Below the pieces are notes generated by a model. That model was not told the origin of the DNA. It searched no databases and saw nothing but the letters and a program-made list of their open reading frames with translations. From contig JAUISW010000001.1 of assembly GCA_030434875.1 (NCBI GenBank), positions 693,501-757,500 on the forward strand: a DNA stretch of 64,000 nt, read 5' to 3'. The position numbers and the translations under genes were made by a program. The DNA is from Lachnospiraceae bacterium C1.1 (GTDB lineage: Bacteria; Bacillota; Clostridia; Lachnospirales; Lachnospiraceae). Below, piece by piece: positions 24,114 to 33,726 of this stretch (positions within the stretch are counted from its first letter, which is position 1; the number at the start of each line of letters is the position of its first letter).

Positions 24114-25409
24114 ATGGTAAAAGCAGTTGTTGGTGCAAACTGGGGCGATGAAGGAAAAGGAAAAATCGTTGATACCCTTTCAGACGGAGCTGATGTAGTA
24201 ATCCGTTTTCAGGGCGGTTCCAATGCGGGACATACTATCGTAAATAATTACGGAAAGTTTGCGCTTCATACACTTCCGTCAGGTGTTTTTCACAGCAATA
24301 TAATGAACATATGCGGAAATGGTATGGCTTTCGATATTGATAAATTTCTTGCGGAAGTTAAGTCAATAACAGATCAGGGTGTTCCGGAACCTCAGATCAT
24401 GATTTCCGACAGAGTTCAGGTACTTATGCCTTATCATAAACTTTTTGACGGACTTGAAGAGTCAAGACTTGCAGGCAAGGCTTTTGGTTCTACAAAGTCT
24501 GGTATTGCGCCTTTTTATTCTGATAAATATGCAAAAATTGGCTGGCAGATCAATGAGTTTTATCAGTCTGATGAGGTTATTAAGGAGAAGATCGCAAGGG
24601 TAGCTGAAATTAAAAACTGCCTTCTTGTTAATCTCTATCATACAGATAAGATCGATGAAGAGGCACTCTTCAATGACATAATCAGATGGAGAGAAGCGAT
24701 CAAGCCTTATCTTGGAAACGTTGCACTTTATCTTAAAAATGCAATTGCTGAGAATAAAACAGTTCTTCTTGAGGGTCAGCTCGGAACTATGAAGGATCCT
24801 GATTTTGGTATTTATCCAATGGTTACATCCTCATCACCGCTTGCTGCATATGGAGCGATCGGCGCCGGCATAGCACCTTATGAGATAAAGCAGATCATTG
24901 CGGTAAGTAAGGCTTATTCATCAGCTGTAGGCGGTGGAGATTTTGTATCAGAAGTATTTGGGGAAACTGCTGACACACTTAGAAATCATGGCGGTGACGG
25001 CGGTGAATACGGTGCAACGACCGGAAGACCCAGAAGAGTAGGCTGGTACGACTGTGTAGCTTCAAAATACGGTATCAGACTTCAGGGGGCAACTGATGTT
25101 GCATTTACTGTAGTTGATGACCTTGGATACCTTGATGAGATTCCTGTTTGTGTAGCTTATGAAAAAAATGGCGAGCAGACGAAGGAATTCCCTGTATATC
25201 ATGAACTTGCTGACTGCAAGCCTGTATATGTCAATATGCCGGGTTGGAAATGTGATATCAGAGGCATTAGAAATTATGAAGATCTTCCTGAAAAATGCAG
25301 GAATTATATTGAATTTATTGAAAAAGAGCTCGGTTATCCGATCACTATGATATCTAACGGCCCTGCAAGAGAAGATATCATATATAGAAAAAGCCCTTTG
25401 AAAAAATAA
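24114..25409 (+). CDS. purA: Adenylosuccinate synthetase
   Basis: 431 residues; joins IMP and aspartate using GTP, committing to AMP. The GTP-binding N terminus VVGANWGDEGKGKIVDTL (about 4-21), the GGSNAGHTI motif with catalytic histidine, EGQLGTMKDPDFGIYPMV, and TGRPRRVGWYDCV are all present. Ribosome site AAGGAGGATTTTGAGCT before the ATG. Last gene of the purine cluster. A weak pairing (AAAAATAAGCA at 25402 with TGCTTATTTTT at 25453) could serve as terminator. Confidence 0.96.
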   Translation: MVKAVVGANWGDEGKGKIVDTLSDGADVVIRFQGGSNAGHTIVNNYGKFALHTLPSGVFHSNIMNICGNGMAFDIDKFLAEVKSITDQGVPEPQIMISDRVQVLMPYHKLFDGLEESRLAGKAFGSTKSGIAPFYSDKYAKIGWQINEFYQSDEVIKEKIARVAEIKNCLLVNLYHTDKIDEEALFNDIIRWREAIKPYLGNVALYLKNAIAENKTVLLEGQLGTMKDPDFGIYPMVTSSSPLAAYGAIGAGIAPYEIKQIIAVSKAYSSAVGGGDFVSEVFGETADTLRNHGGDGGEYGATTGRPRRVGWYDCVASKYGIRLQGATDVAFTVVDDLGYLDEIPVCVAYEKNGEQTKEFPVYHELADCKPVYVNMPGWKCDIRGIRNYEDLPEKCRNYIEFIEKELGYPITMISNGPAREDIIYRKSPLKK

Positions 25410-25502
25410 GCAGGAAAGAGTAAAATAATGTCTGATTATGCTTAAATGCAGATGCTTATTTTTATTATTAAATTTATGAAAGGAATATAAATAGGGTAAG
25501 TT

Positions 25503-26627
25503 ATGAAGAGATTAAGTGTTATTTTATTACTCGCTATGACAGGAGCTCTTATGCTCACGTCATGCGGAAAGAAGGAGAGTAAGGCAACTGAAGAAGCATC
25601 TACAAGTGCAATTGTAGTTGGTGAAGAGGAAGAAGTTGCTACAGAAGAAGCAAGCACAGAGGGAACTGTTGAAGAAGAGGAAGTTGCTCCTGAAGGAATG
25701 TATGCCAGTGAGACAACCGGTGAATGGATCAGTGAGGATCTTAAGGATCAGAGACCTGTAGCTGTAATGATCGATGATGAGAAGACAGCTCTTCCTCATT
25801 TTGGTATCACAGGTGTTGACGTTATGTATGAGATGGTCAACAGTACAGCAAACGAAGGTGTAACACGTTTCATGGGTATTGTTAAAGACTGGGAGAGCAT
25901 TAAACAGCTTGGTTCCATCAGAAGTACAAGACCTACAAACCTTCAGATCTTCCCTGAGTGGAATGCGGTTCTTTGCCATGATGGAGGTCCTTTCTGGAAT
26001 GATAACTTCTACAAGAACGTATTCGTAGAGCGTTTCAGCGGTACATTCTCACGTGTAGATAACGGTAAGGCAAGAGAGTTCACAGAGTATGTATGTACCG
26101 GTGACCTTGAGAAGAATTTCAAAAATACAGGCTATTCAAAGACATACAATGAGTATTGGGAAGGAACACCTCATTATCAGTTTGCTTCACATACACAGGA
26201 TAATGACCTTACACAGTATGCAAGTGCAGTTGACTGCAGCAAGCTTGTACTTCCTTTCCATCATAACAATCCTTATCTTGAGTACGATGCTGATGAGAAG
26301 GTTTATAAGTATTATCAGTATAACCAGGCAGAGGTTGATGCAGGTAACGGAAACAAGCAGATGACATACAAGAATATCCTTCTTCAGAATGCCAGAATGG
26401 AGCAGCTTGATGAGCATGGATATATGATGTATTATCCTACAGAGTCTGGAAGAGAAGGATACTTCATCACAGATGGTAAGGCTATTAAGGTTACATGGTC
26501 AAAGCTCAGCGATATAACTGCTACACGTTACTATGATGAAAACGGAGAAGAAATAAAGATCAACGTAGGTAAGACCTATGTCGCTCTTATTCCTTCAGAC
26601 GAGTGGGATAATATCGAGATTCAGTAA
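25503..26627 (+). CDS. DUF3048 domain lipoprotein (YerB-like)
   Basis: 374 residues. A signal peptide with lipobox (LMLTSC, Cys at about residue 21) marks a lipoprotein anchored outside the membrane; a Glu/Thr-rich linker follows (about 24-70). The DUF3048 domain is recognised from RPVAVMIDDEKTALPHFGI, VMYEMVNSTANEGVTRFMGI, GSIRSTRPTNLQI and the ending YVALIPSDEWDNIEI. B. subtilis YerB is the best known relative and lacks an established function. The next gene begins 2 bases later, so the ferredoxin and YigZ genes are probably co-transcribed. Codons look highly adapted (many GAG/CTT), suggesting good expression. Confidence 0.9.
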   Translation: MKRLSVILLLAMTGALMLTSCGKKESKATEEASTSAIVVGEEEEVATEEASTEGTVEEEEVAPEGMYASETTGEWISEDLKDQRPVAVMIDDEKTALPHFGITGVDVMYEMVNSTANEGVTRFMGIVKDWESIKQLGSIRSTRPTNLQIFPEWNAVLCHDGGPFWNDNFYKNVFVERFSGTFSRVDNGKAREFTEYVCTGDLEKNFKNTGYSKTYNEYWEGTPHYQFASHTQDNDLTQYASAVDCSKLVLPFHHNNPYLEYDADEKVYKYYQYNQAEVDAGNGNKQMTYKNILLQNARMEQLDEHGYMMYYPTESGREGYFITDGKAIKVTWSKLSDITATRYYDENGEEIKINVGKTYVALIPSDEWDNIEIQ

Positions 26628-26629
26628 TA

Positions 26630-26926
26630 ATGTCAGGATTATTTGAAAAAATATTTAAGAGAAAATATAAAGCTCTTCCGGGTATGGACGCAGTATTCTT
26701 TGCAACCGCCGATTGCGACGGATGCGGAGAATGTGCTGACAGATGTCCTACCGGTCACATAAAAATGGTTGATGGCCGCCCGGTCTGGCCTAAACCTTGT
26801 TTTTTATGTGCGGCATGCGGGGACGTGTGCCCGAACAATGCAATAAGCTACGGGACACCGGAGTTTATCGAGAAATATTGGGAACTTGTGGAAAAGCAGA
26901 AAGAAGACGGGGAAACAAAGAAATGA
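26630..26926 (+). CDS. Small 4Fe-4S dicluster ferredoxin-like protein
   Basis: 98 residues with two cluster motifs: CDGCGECADRCP (about 26-37) and CFLCAACGDVCP (about 57-68), each with the classical CxxCxxCxxxCP spacing. An ~18-residue basic start and a ~25-residue charged tail flank them. It would act as a soluble electron carrier; its partner is unknown. It starts 2 bases after the lipoprotein stop and overlaps the next start codon (ATGA). Confidence 0.88.
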   Translation: MSGLFEKIFKRKYKALPGMDAVFFATADCDGCGECADRCPTGHIKMVDGRPVWPKPCFLCAACGDVCPNNAISYGTPEFIEKYWELVEKQKEDGETKK

Positions 26927-27573
26927 ATTCATACAGAACTGTTCAGACAGGGAAAATCTTTTCCGGTGAAATTACAGAGAAGAAATCACGGTTCATAGCA
27001 GCTCTGAAAAAAGCGGAGTCCGTGGAAGAGGCCTCCGCTTTTCTTTTATCGGAAAAAAAGAAATATTATGATGCAAAACATCATTGCAGTGCATATATAA
27101 TTGCAGGAGAAGACGGTGCCCAGGATATAATGCACTCCTCAGATGACGGAGAGCCGTCAGGGACTGCCGGAAAGCCAATGCTGGATATATTAAAGGGTGA
27201 GGGCTTGAAGAATGTTATTCTGGTAGTGACCAGATATTTTGGAGGAACACTGCTTGGAACCGGTGGACTCGTAAGGGCATATTCCGCGGCTTCAAAGGAT
27301 GCGATCTCAAATACGGAATTTTTTATTGTAAAGGAACTGGTCCACTGCAGTTTAGAGTTTGATTATGCATCTGAACCTAAAATACGACGTTTTTTAAGAG
27401 AGAGAGAATGTGTTCTGGGTGAGCCGGAATACAGTGAAAAAGTACGTTTTAATATTTATATTGAGCCGGACGAAGAGAATAATTACAGAGAAAATATCAC
27501 GGATATGTTAAATGGCAATGTTGAATTCAAGGTACTTGAAAAAGCAAGTCATGAAGTTCCGGAAAATTCTTGA
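26923..27573 (+). CDS. YigZ/IMPACT family protein
   Basis: 216 residues. The N-terminal IMPACT domain is clear: GEITEKKSRFIAAL, AKHHCSAYII, the conserved SSDDGEPSGTAGKPMLDIL (about 82-100) and VVTRYFGGTLLGTGGLVRAY (about 111-130). A C-terminal DUF1949-like ferredoxin-fold domain follows. YigZ-type proteins are linked to translation regulation or RNA/peptide processing, but no reaction is firmly established. I start at the ATG overlapping the ferredoxin stop (26923), as an open frame extending further upstream is antisense-like and shares codons with the ferredoxin gene. Confidence 0.9.
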   Translation: MNSYRTVQTGKIFSGEITEKKSRFIAALKKAESVEEASAFLLSEKKKYYDAKHHCSAYIIAGEDGAQDIMHSSDDGEPSGTAGKPMLDILKGEGLKNVILVVTRYFGGTLLGTGGLVRAYSAASKDAISNTEFFIVKELVHCSLEFDYASEPKIRRFLRERECVLGEPEYSEKVRFNIYIEPDEENNYRENITDMLNGNVEFKVLEKASHEVPENS

Positions 27574-27600
27574 TTTTTTTTCTATCTCGGATTATAATGC

Positions 27601-27639
27601 TGAATGTTGATTTATGATTATAGATCAACATTCATTTTT
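27601..27639 (+). terminator. Intrinsic terminator after yigZ
   Basis: Perfect 11-bp stem TGAATGTTGAT / ATCAACATTCA (27601-27611, 27624-27634) followed by TTTTTC. The next ~150 bases (27640-27790) are AT-rich and I see no gene in them. Confidence 0.75.
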
Positions 27640-27790
27640 CTTTATGCGGTTTTCACTGTATTAAATCCCCAAATTATATCCAAGATAATAAAAAATTTTG
27701 AAACAGTAGTTGAAGGTTCAAATGTCAAAAATACTGCAGAATAAATCTTAACTGTAGATTATAATAAAAAAGAAGCTGATAAATTAAGGT

Positions 27791-27847
27791 TGACAATTGA
27801 GTTTTTTTACGTTAAGATTTGAACGGTTGTTCACGAACGTTTGTACT
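27791..27847 (+). promoter_or_regulatory. recA promoter with two tandem LexA (SOS) boxes
   Basis: TTGACA (27791-27796), 17-base spacer, TAAGAT (27814-27819). Immediately downstream are GAACGGTTGTTC (27822-27833), a perfect GAAC-N4-GTTC dyad, and GAACGTTTGTAC (27836-27847), one mismatch. These match the Firmicutes LexA operator (CGAACATATGTTCG type) and cover the transcription start, so LexA should block initiation of recA-recX. Confidence 0.8.
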
Positions 27848-27874
27848 TAAGATTCGGAAAGGATTAAAAATAAA

Positions 27875-28951
27875 ATGGATGATGATAAGAAGAAAGCGTT
27901 AGACGTTGCTCTTGCGCAGATTGAAAAGCAGTTTGGTAAAGGCGCTGTAATGAAGCTTGGTGAGAATCAGAAAAATATGAACGTAGAAACGATTCCAACA
28001 GGTTCATTAAGCCTTGACATTGCACTTGGCCTTGGTGGTATCCCCAGAGGAAGGATCGTTGAGATATACGGACCTGAATCATCAGGTAAGACTACAGTTA
28101 CACTTCATATGATCGCAGAAGTTCAGAAGCGTGGTGGAGTAGCAGGTTTCATTGATGCAGAGCACGCACTTGATCCTGTCTATGCAAAAAACATCGGTGT
28201 AGATATTGACAATTTATATATTTCCCAGCCAGATTCGGGTGAGCAGGCTCTTGAGATCACAGAGACCATGGTAAGATCAGGTGCTGTCGATATAGTTGTA
28301 GTTGACTCTGTTGCTGCTCTCGTACCAAAAGCTGAAATTGATGGTGAAATGGGAGATTCTCATGTTGGTCTTCAGGCAAGACTTATGTCTCAGGCGCTTC
28401 GTAAGCTCACTGCAGTTATTAGTAAGTCAAATTGCATAGTGATCTTTATCAATCAGCTTAGAGAAAAAGTTGGCGTCATGTTTGGAAATCCGGAAACAAC
28501 TACAGGAGGACGTGCTCTTAAATTCTATTCTTCAGTACGTCTCGATGTCAGAAGGATTGAGAAGATCACACAGGGTGGAGAAATAATCGGTAACAGAACA
28601 AGAGTTAAGGTCGTTAAGAATAAGATCGCTCCGCCATTCAAAGAAGCAGAATTTGACATTATGTTCGGCAAGGGTATTTCAGCAGTAGGTGATACACTTG
28701 ACCTTGCTGCCAATATAAATGTTGTTAATAAGGCCGGCGCATGGTATTCATATAATGGTGATAAGATCGGTCAGGGAAGGGAAAATACAAAACAGTATCT
28801 TGCAGAACATCCAGAAATTCTGGCCGAGATAGATCATAAGGTCAGAGTTCATTACGGTTTGGAAGAAGAAACAGATCCAAAGGCAAAGGATGATGGCACA
28901 AAAGAAACAAAAGCTGCAGGAAAAGCAGCTAAATCAACGGAAGAAAAGTAA
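27875..28951 (+). CDS. recA: Recombinase RecA
   Basis: 358 residues; ATP-dependent strand exchange and LexA co-protease activator. Walker [10 protein letters not shown] (about 66-74), the DAEHALDP motif, [20 protein letters not shown] with the L1 loop, and L2 region [20 protein letters not shown] are intact. The C terminus has the usual acidic/Lys-rich disordered tail. AAAGGATTAAAAATAAA precedes the ATG. It is followed 5 bases later by recX and is under two LexA boxes. Confidence 0.98.
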   Translation: MDDDKKKALDVALAQIEKQFGKGAVMKLGENQKNMNVETIPTGSLSLDIALGLGGIPRGRIVEIYGPESSGKTTVTLHMIAEVQKRGGVAGFIDAEHALDPVYAKNIGVDIDNLYISQPDSGEQALEITETMVRSGAVDIVVVDSVAALVPKAEIDGEMGDSHVGLQARLMSQALRKLTAVISKSNCIVIFINQLREKVGVMFGNPETTTGGRALKFYSSVRLDVRRIEKITQGGEIIGNRTRVKVVKNKIAPPFKEAEFDIMFGKGISAVGDTLDLAANINVVNKAGAWYSYNGDKIGQGRENTKQYLAEHPEILAEIDHKVRVHYGLEEETDPKAKDDGTKETKAAGKAAKSTEEK

Positions 28952-28956
28952 GTAAA

Positions 28957-29565
28957 ATGACTATAACTAAGATTGAACAGTACCGAAAAGGAAAATATCT
29001 TGTTTATCTGAATGATGAGGCATCATTTGTTCTTTATTCAGCCGAAATAAAAAAGTATGGCTTAAAAGAAAATATAGAAATGACCGATGACATGTACAGG
29101 TCAATCTTGGATGAAACATTGATCAAACGGGCGAAGAGCCGAACACTGCATATCCTTGACAGACAGGACAAGACAGAAAAACAGCTTCGGCTCAAGCTCA
29201 GAGAAAATATGTATCCTGAGGAAGCCATAAACGCAGCAGTAGAAGCTGCCAAAGCAGGAAATTACTTAAATGACGGAAGATATGCCAGGCAGTATATTCT
29301 TGAAAAGTCACGTGTGAGATCCAAACGACAGATAGAAGCAGAGCTTTTAGGTAAAGGTATACATAAAGAAATTATTGCGGAGAGTATGGATGAACTTGGC
29401 GAATCGATTTCATCTGATCTTGATCTTATTGAAAAAATAATTTTTAAGAAATGCCCGGAACCTGCATCAATGGATTTTAGCATGACACAGAAACTTTTAC
29501 GTTATCTTACAGGCAAAGGATTTGATATTTACGATATTCGCACGGTGCTTGAACGCTTGACATAA
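28957..29565 (+). CDS. recX: Regulatory protein RecX
   Basis: 202 residues, helical. RecX binds RecA filaments and modulates their activity. The N-terminal strand part (TKIEQYRKGKYLVYLNDEAS) is followed by three helix-bundle repeats: AKSRTLHILDRQDKTEKQLR, NYLNDGRYARQYILEKSRVR and the end GFDIYDIRTVLERL. Overall length and domain order fit Gram-positive RecX. Five bases separate it from recA, so it shares the SOS promoter. Confidence 0.93.
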   Translation: MTITKIEQYRKGKYLVYLNDEASFVLYSAEIKKYGLKENIEMTDDMYRSILDETLIKRAKSRTLHILDRQDKTEKQLRLKLRENMYPEEAINAAVEAAKAGNYLNDGRYARQYILEKSRVRSKRQIEAELLGKGIHKEIIAESMDELGESISSDLDLIEKIIFKKCPEPASMDFSMTQKLLRYLTGKGFDIYDIRTVLERLT

Positions 29566-29700
29566 ATTTTCAAATAGGATAAAATTTATCTATTGTGTGA
29601 GATAATTTGCCAATCTTTACACGATGAACGATTGGTGTAGCTGTTCGGTTAAATTCCGGGTAGATACATGAAAATTTCATAAGGAGGTGCTCCTGTATAG

Positions 29701-31251
29701 ATGAGCGTTCTGGCTGTTATAATTGCCGCAGTTGTGCTTGTCATTGCAGTAGTAGTCACCTTTGCTTTAGCAACAAACATTCACGAACAGAAAGTTAAGA
29801 AAGTTATTGGGGATGCGGATGCCAAGGCTAAGGAAATCACGGATAAGGCTCAAAAGGCCGCTGAAGATCTTAAAAGGGAAAAACTTCTTGAAGTAAAGGA
29901 AGAGTCCATTAGACAGAAAAATGAACTCGAACGTGAAATCAGGGACAGAAGATCTGAAGTTCAGCGTATGGAGAGACGTACACAGCAGAAAGAAGAAGCT
30001 GTGGACAGAAAAGCTGACCAGCTTGAGAAACGTGAAGCTAACTGCAGTGCCAGAGAAAATGAACTGAACAGGCAAAAAGAAAAGATAGCAAAGCTAAACG
30101 AAGAACGTGTAAAGGAACTTGAAAGAATCTCAGGACTGACCTCTGAACAGGCAAAGGAATATCTTTTAAGAATTGTTGAGGATGATGTAAAGCACGAGTC
30201 CGCACTGATGATTAAGGAATATGAGTCACGTGCAAAAGAAGAAGCGGACAAAAAAGCTCGGGAGATCGTTGTAAATGCTATTCAGCGTTGTGCAGCAGAT
30301 CATGTGGCTGAAACCACTATATCTGTAGTACAGCTTCCTAATGATGAAATGAAAGGCCGAATCATTGGACGAGAGGGAAGAAATATCAGAACTCTTGAGA
30401 CAATGACAGGAGTAGATCTTATCATAGATGATACGCCTGAGGCAGTTATTTTATCAGGATTTGATCCGATCAGGAGAGAAGTTGCAAGAATTGCACTTGA
30501 AAAGCTGATAGTTGATGGTCGAATCCACCCTGCAAAGATCGAAGAAATGGTTGAAAAAGCCAGAAAAGAAGTCGATACAATGATCAGGGAAGAAGGAGAG
30601 GCAGCAGCACTTGAAGTTGGTGTTCCGAATATTCATATCGAGTTAGTAAAACTTCTTGGTAGAATGAAATTCAGAACAAGTTATGGACAGAATGCGTTGA
30701 AACACTCCATAGAAGTAGCCGAGTTATCCGGATTGATAGCATCTGAAATGGGGTTAGATGTTAGGATTGCCAAGAGGGCAGGATTGCTTCACGATATAGG
30801 TAAAGCAGTCGATCACGAGATGGAGGGGTCACATGTACAGCTTGGTGCTGATCTTTGTAGAAAATACAAAGAATCACCAGTTATAATCAATGCTGTAGAA
30901 GCACATCACGGTGACGTTGAGCCACAGTCTCTTATCGCTTGTGTAGTTCAGGCAGCTGATACTATTTCCGCAGCACGTCCGGGTGCAAGACGTGAAACGC
31001 TTGATGCATATACCAACAGATTAAAACAATTAGAAGATATTACAAACTCCTTTAAGGGAGTTGATAAATCCTTTGCGATTCAGGCTGGTCGAGAAGTCAG
31101 AGTAATGGTAGTTCCTGAACAGGTAACCGATGCTGACATGGTTATAATGGCTCATGATATTGCCAAGAAGATCGAGGCCGAGATGGAATATCCCGGACAG
31201 ATTAAGGTCAACATTATTCGAGAAAGCAGAGTATCTGATTACGCTAAGTAA
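29701..31251 (+). CDS. rny: Ribonuclease Y
   Basis: 516 residues; membrane-anchored endoribonuclease that initiates mRNA decay in Firmicutes. An N-terminal membrane helix (about 3-25) is followed by a long coiled coil (about 30-165), a KH domain with [15 protein letters not shown] (about 219-233) and an HD domain with [17 protein letters not shown] (about 361-377). AAGGAGGTG precedes the ATG at a slightly long spacing. The 135-base gap after recX carries a modest pairing (CCAATC/GATTGG) but no clear known element. A strong terminator follows. Confidence 0.96.
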   Translation: MSVLAVIIAAVVLVIAVVVTFALATNIHEQKVKKVIGDADAKAKEITDKAQKAAEDLKREKLLEVKEESIRQKNELEREIRDRRSEVQRMERRTQQKEEAVDRKADQLEKREANCSARENELNRQKEKIAKLNEERVKELERISGLTSEQAKEYLLRIVEDDVKHESALMIKEYESRAKEEADKKAREIVVNAIQRCAADHVAETTISVVQLPNDEMKGRIIGREGRNIRTLETMTGVDLIIDDTPEAVILSGFDPIRREVARIALEKLIVDGRIHPAKIEEMVEKARKEVDTMIREEGEAAALEVGVPNIHIELVKLLGRMKFRTSYGQNALKHSIEVAELSGLIASEMGLDVRIAKRAGLLHDIGKAVDHEMEGSHVQLGADLCRKYKESPVIINAVEAHHGDVEPQSLIACVVQAADTISAARPGARRETLDAYTNRLKQLEDITNSFKGVDKSFAIQAGREVRVMVVPEQVTDADMVIMAHDIAKKIEAEMEYPGQIKVNIIRESRVSDYAK

Positions 31252-31255
31252 AAGC

Positions 31256-31290
31256 AAACCGCTGTGGTTTAATCCACAGCGGTTTTATTT
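31256..31290 (+). terminator. Intrinsic terminator after rny
   Basis: Perfect 12-bp stem AAACCGCTGTGG / CCACAGCGGTTT (31256-31267, 31274-31285) and a T-rich tail. Confidence 0.85.
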
Positions 31291-31398
31291 TACTTTATAG
31301 GAAATTCCAATTTTTTGGACAACAAATCCTAACGTACGTTCGGACATTAAATTGAAATGAATAATGAAGGAATGCATGACAAACAGACGGTATGGAAA

Positions 31399-31572
31399 TT
31401 AAAAGATGTAGAAACCATCTTCTCCAAAATCGTCATCAAGTTCGTCATCATTTAAGAAATAATCCAAATCCAAAAGTTCATCCTCGCTCATATTGCGAAT
31501 GTCCTTGGGAGAAAAACCTTCTGGTGGGTTATCCATGTACTTTTTGCGCAGTTTCTCAATGTTTTGTTTCAT
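31399..31572 (-). CDS. 57-residue acidic hypothetical protein downstream of the transposase
   Basis: ATG at 31572-31570 with AAAGGAGG seven bases upstream, ending TAA at 31401-31399. The product starts MKQNIEKLRKKYMDNPPEGF and continues into SPKDIRNMSEDELLDLDYFL, then a strongly acidic end (DDELDDDFGEDGFYIF). A basic helix followed by an acidic helix suggests a small binding or regulatory protein. It lies 50 bases after the transposase stop on the same strand and is likely expressed with it. Too short for usual ORF cut-offs. Family not recognised; possibly an IS passenger or a regulator of the transposase. Confidence 0.65.
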   Translation of the reverse strand: MKQNIEKLRKKYMDNPPEGFSPKDIRNMSEDELLDLDYFLNDDELDDDFGEDGFYIF

Positions 31573-31622
31573 GTTGGTATCCTCCTGAAAGGATTATACC
31601 AAGTATAGTCGGATTAATAAAG

Positions 31623-32771
31623 TTATGCAGATGAACGCAATCCACGAGACTTGGACATGGCTTTCTCGTATAGTTCTTCAAGAGAAACGCGCTTATGATT
31701 AAAATATAGTTCCAGGAACAGCATTGTTGAACCGCAATCGCATTTTAGAGGATCATATCCGAACGCGGAAAGCTGTGCAGTACGCCATTTATTGAAGCCA
31801 CGAAGAAATGAGTGCTTTTCTTTTGAAATGGCGCGGTTAAGATTTTTGTCAATGTCTCTGTGACGGGCATAAATACCACCATAACGTATCATCTTAAAGT
31901 GTTTTTCAGGTATATGCCGTATCAGACGTTCAATGAACTCGGTTGCAGGGATGGTTTCTTCTACATATTTGTCATCTTCGTGGCGGTTGTAGTGGAAAGT
32001 GACATAATCACCGTCATATTTGTCAATACGTGAAGTTGCAATGACGGGTCTGCCAAGGTAACGTCCAATGTATTTAATTACGGTGGTAGGGTTGCATTTG
32101 TTGGGCTTGGCATAAACATAGAAGCCCTGTTTATTTTTGTCATAACAGGCAGCTTTGACTTTCTTAAAGGAAGAGCCAAGATAAGGTTCTAATTCATTTA
32201 AAAGTGCAGTTTGAAATGAACTGCGAAGAAGCTTGTAATTAAAATGAGTTACGTTTCGCCATTCGCCGTTGTCACTGTAACCGCCTTCAGATATTAGACA
32301 GTGAATATGCGGATTCCATTTTAGATCACGTCCGAAAGTGTGCAGGACCATGATAAAACCGGGAGTGAAATTTTTTGATTTATTTATTTTGCGGAACATA
32401 TGGGAAATAACACTGTTAACAGCGTGGAACAAGCAATTTAGAAGAGTACGATCCTGTAAGAAGTAGATCCTTAAATCTTCTGCAATGGTAAAAACGCAAT
32501 GTCTATGATTGACCTTAATCAGCTTGAAGGACATGTTAGTGGTGCGTTCCATGGAATACTTATTTCCGCATGAAGGACAAAAGCGGCTGTGACAGCGAAA
32601 GGGAACAAATTTAAGTTTTCCGCAATCCGGGCATCCATACATGGCACCACCAAAGTCTGGATTGCCACAATTAATCATCTTGTCGATGTTTTCAATGACA
32701 GATGAGCGAGGTTTCATTGTGAAAATAATTGTTTCATAGTAGTCGGTAAAGATTTTTTGCAGTATGTTCAT
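31623..32771 (-). CDS. IS91-family transposase (Y2_Tnp, HUH relaxase type)
   Basis: About 382 residues. The N-terminal zinc-binding domain is visible as YGCPDCG then FRCHSRFCPSCG (about 52-78). The HUH motif lies in WNPHIHCLISEGG (about 156-168), and the catalytic tyrosine region is TTVIKYIGRYLGRPVIATSRI (about 233-252, in two pieces across a lysine-rich loop). The C-terminal part has GGIYARHRDIDKNL and a last cysteine pair (CDCGS). All catalytic parts are present, so it may be active. I prefer the ATG at 32771, although no clear ribosome site precedes it; the frame is open for 28 codons further. Confidence 0.88.
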   Translation of the reverse strand: MNILQKIFTDYYETIIFTMKPRSSVIENIDKMINCGNPDFGGAMYGCPDCGKLKFVPFRCHSRFCPSCGNKYSMERTTNMSFKLIKVNHRHCVFTIAEDLRIYFLQDRTLLNCLFHAVNSVISHMFRKINKSKNFTPGFIMVLHTFGRDLKWNPHIHCLISEGGYSDNGEWRNVTHFNYKLLRSSFQTALLNELEPYLGSSFKKVKAACYDKNKQGFYVYAKPNKCNPTTVIKYIGRYLGRPVIATSRIDKYDGDYVTFHYNRHEDDKYVEETIPATEFIERLIRHIPEKHFKMIRYGGIYARHRDIDKNLNRAISKEKHSFLRGFNKWRTAQLSAFGYDPLKCDCGSTMLFLELYFNHKRVSLEELYEKAMSKSRGLRSSA

Positions 32772-32811
32772 ATAACTATTATGAATGAAAATGGAGCAAA
32801 AGAAAACCCCA

Positions 32812-32861
32812 CCCCTCATGAGTGAGGGGCAGGGGAGTTGAAGTGCCGAAGGCACTTTTTT
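32812..32861. repeat. Two hairpins at the presumed IS91-like element end
   Basis: CCCCTCA-TGAG-TGAGGGG (32812-32829) and AAGTGCC-GAA-GGCACTT (32841-32857) followed by TTTT on the plus strand. IS91-like elements use subterminal hairpins for strand nicking and termination, and these lie beyond the transposase 5' end. The second could also act as a plus-strand terminator. Confidence 0.5.
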
Positions 32862-32883
32862 ATCTTAACGTCCTATTCAGCTC

Positions 32884-33726
32884 CTATTTACCATGGTTAT
32901 GTTCTTTGGCATATTGGGAAGGTGAAATTCCCTTAACTTTGTGAAAAGCTTTCGAAAAATAAAGGTTATTTTCAAATCCGACAGATTTAGAAATAGCAGT
33001 AATTGAAAGGTTGGTTTCACGCAGCAGGGCACAGGCTGTATTTATGCGATAGTTTGAAAGGTATTCTTTAGGTGATTCACCTGTGTAGGTTTTGAATGCT
33101 CTGAATAAATGGCTCCTGCTTATTCCGATATAATCTGCGATCTCATCAACTGACACACCATAAGAGTAGTTTGACGCAATATAGTTTCTGGCAGCTTTAA
33201 CATATGTCATATAGCTGTTGTCATTTTTTTCTTTACGTTTAGAAATTTTAATAAAAAACGCAAGAGCTGTATATAACTTACCGGTCATTTCTGTTTGCGC
33301 AGCAAGAGAATTACCTCGTATTTCATATATATCAAGAATTCTTTTCTTTACCTCTTTACTTTCAGACTCAGGATGATGAAGGATAGGCTCTTCCCTGCTG
33401 AAACTTGTTGAAAGCATAAGATTGGCAGCATCAGCGCCTGAAAATCCAACCCAGTAGTATTCCCAGGGGTCTTTCATATCGGCATAGTATTTGATCTCAA
33501 CATAGGGATACACTAAAAAAGAATCACCTGCCTTCAGTGTATATACATTTCCATTTACTTCATAGTAACCAGTTCCCTTTACAATGTGATGTATAAGAAA
33601 ATGGTCTCTGACTCCTGAACCCCAGGTATGACCGGGCTCACATCGCTGAAAACCGACGTTATTGACAAAAAGAGAAACCATGTCGCTTTCTTTGGCTATG
33701 AAATTGGTCTTGAATGTTTTTATCAT
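32884..33726 (-). CDS. AraC-family transcriptional regulator, likely of galKT
   Basis: 280 residues. An N-terminal cupin-like sugar-sensing domain (HHIVKGTGYYEVNGNVYTL, GDSFLVYPYVEIKYYADM, about 47-90) precedes the two helix-turn-helix DNA-binding domain: VSVDEIADYIGISRSHLFRA and ITAISKSVGFENNLYFSKAF with the family ending GISPSQYAKEH (about 185-275). AGGAAG precedes the ATG. It is divergent from galK with a ~195-base shared gap, the usual layout of a local activator or repressor responding to the sugar. Its 3' end is adjacent to the IS91-like element but the reading frame appears complete. Confidence 0.88.
   Translation of the reverse strand: MIKTFKTNFIAKESDMVSLFVNNVGFQRCEPGHTWGSGVRDHFLIHHIVKGTGYYEVNGNVYTLKAGDSFLVYPYVEIKYYADMKDPWEYYWVGFSGADAANLMLSTSFSREEPILHHPESESKEVKKRILDIYEIRGNSLAAQTEMTGKLYTALAFFIKISKRKEKNDNSYMTYVKAARNYIASNYSYGVSVDEIADYIGISRSHLFRAFKTYTGESPKEYLSNYRINTACALLRETNLSITAISKSVGFENNLYFSKAFHKVKGISPSQYAKEHNHGK

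Larger units (their letters stand above)
31380..32870 (-). mobile_element. IS91-like (HUH, Y2-type) insertion sequence, approximate limits
   Basis: Defined by the Y2_Tnp transposase gene (31623-32771, minus), the small ORF just downstream in the same orientation, and two strong hairpins beyond the transposase 5' end (32812-32857). It sits between the rny terminator and the 3' end of the araC gene. IS91-like elements move by rolling-circle replication and lack terminal inverted repeats, so exact ends cannot be set from one copy; the values given are approximate. Confidence 0.6.

Noticed and set aside
31392..31634. Plus-strand open frame of 80 codons
   Set aside because: It is antisense to the well-supported 57-residue minus-strand ORF and has an implausible His/Cys/Pro-rich composition.
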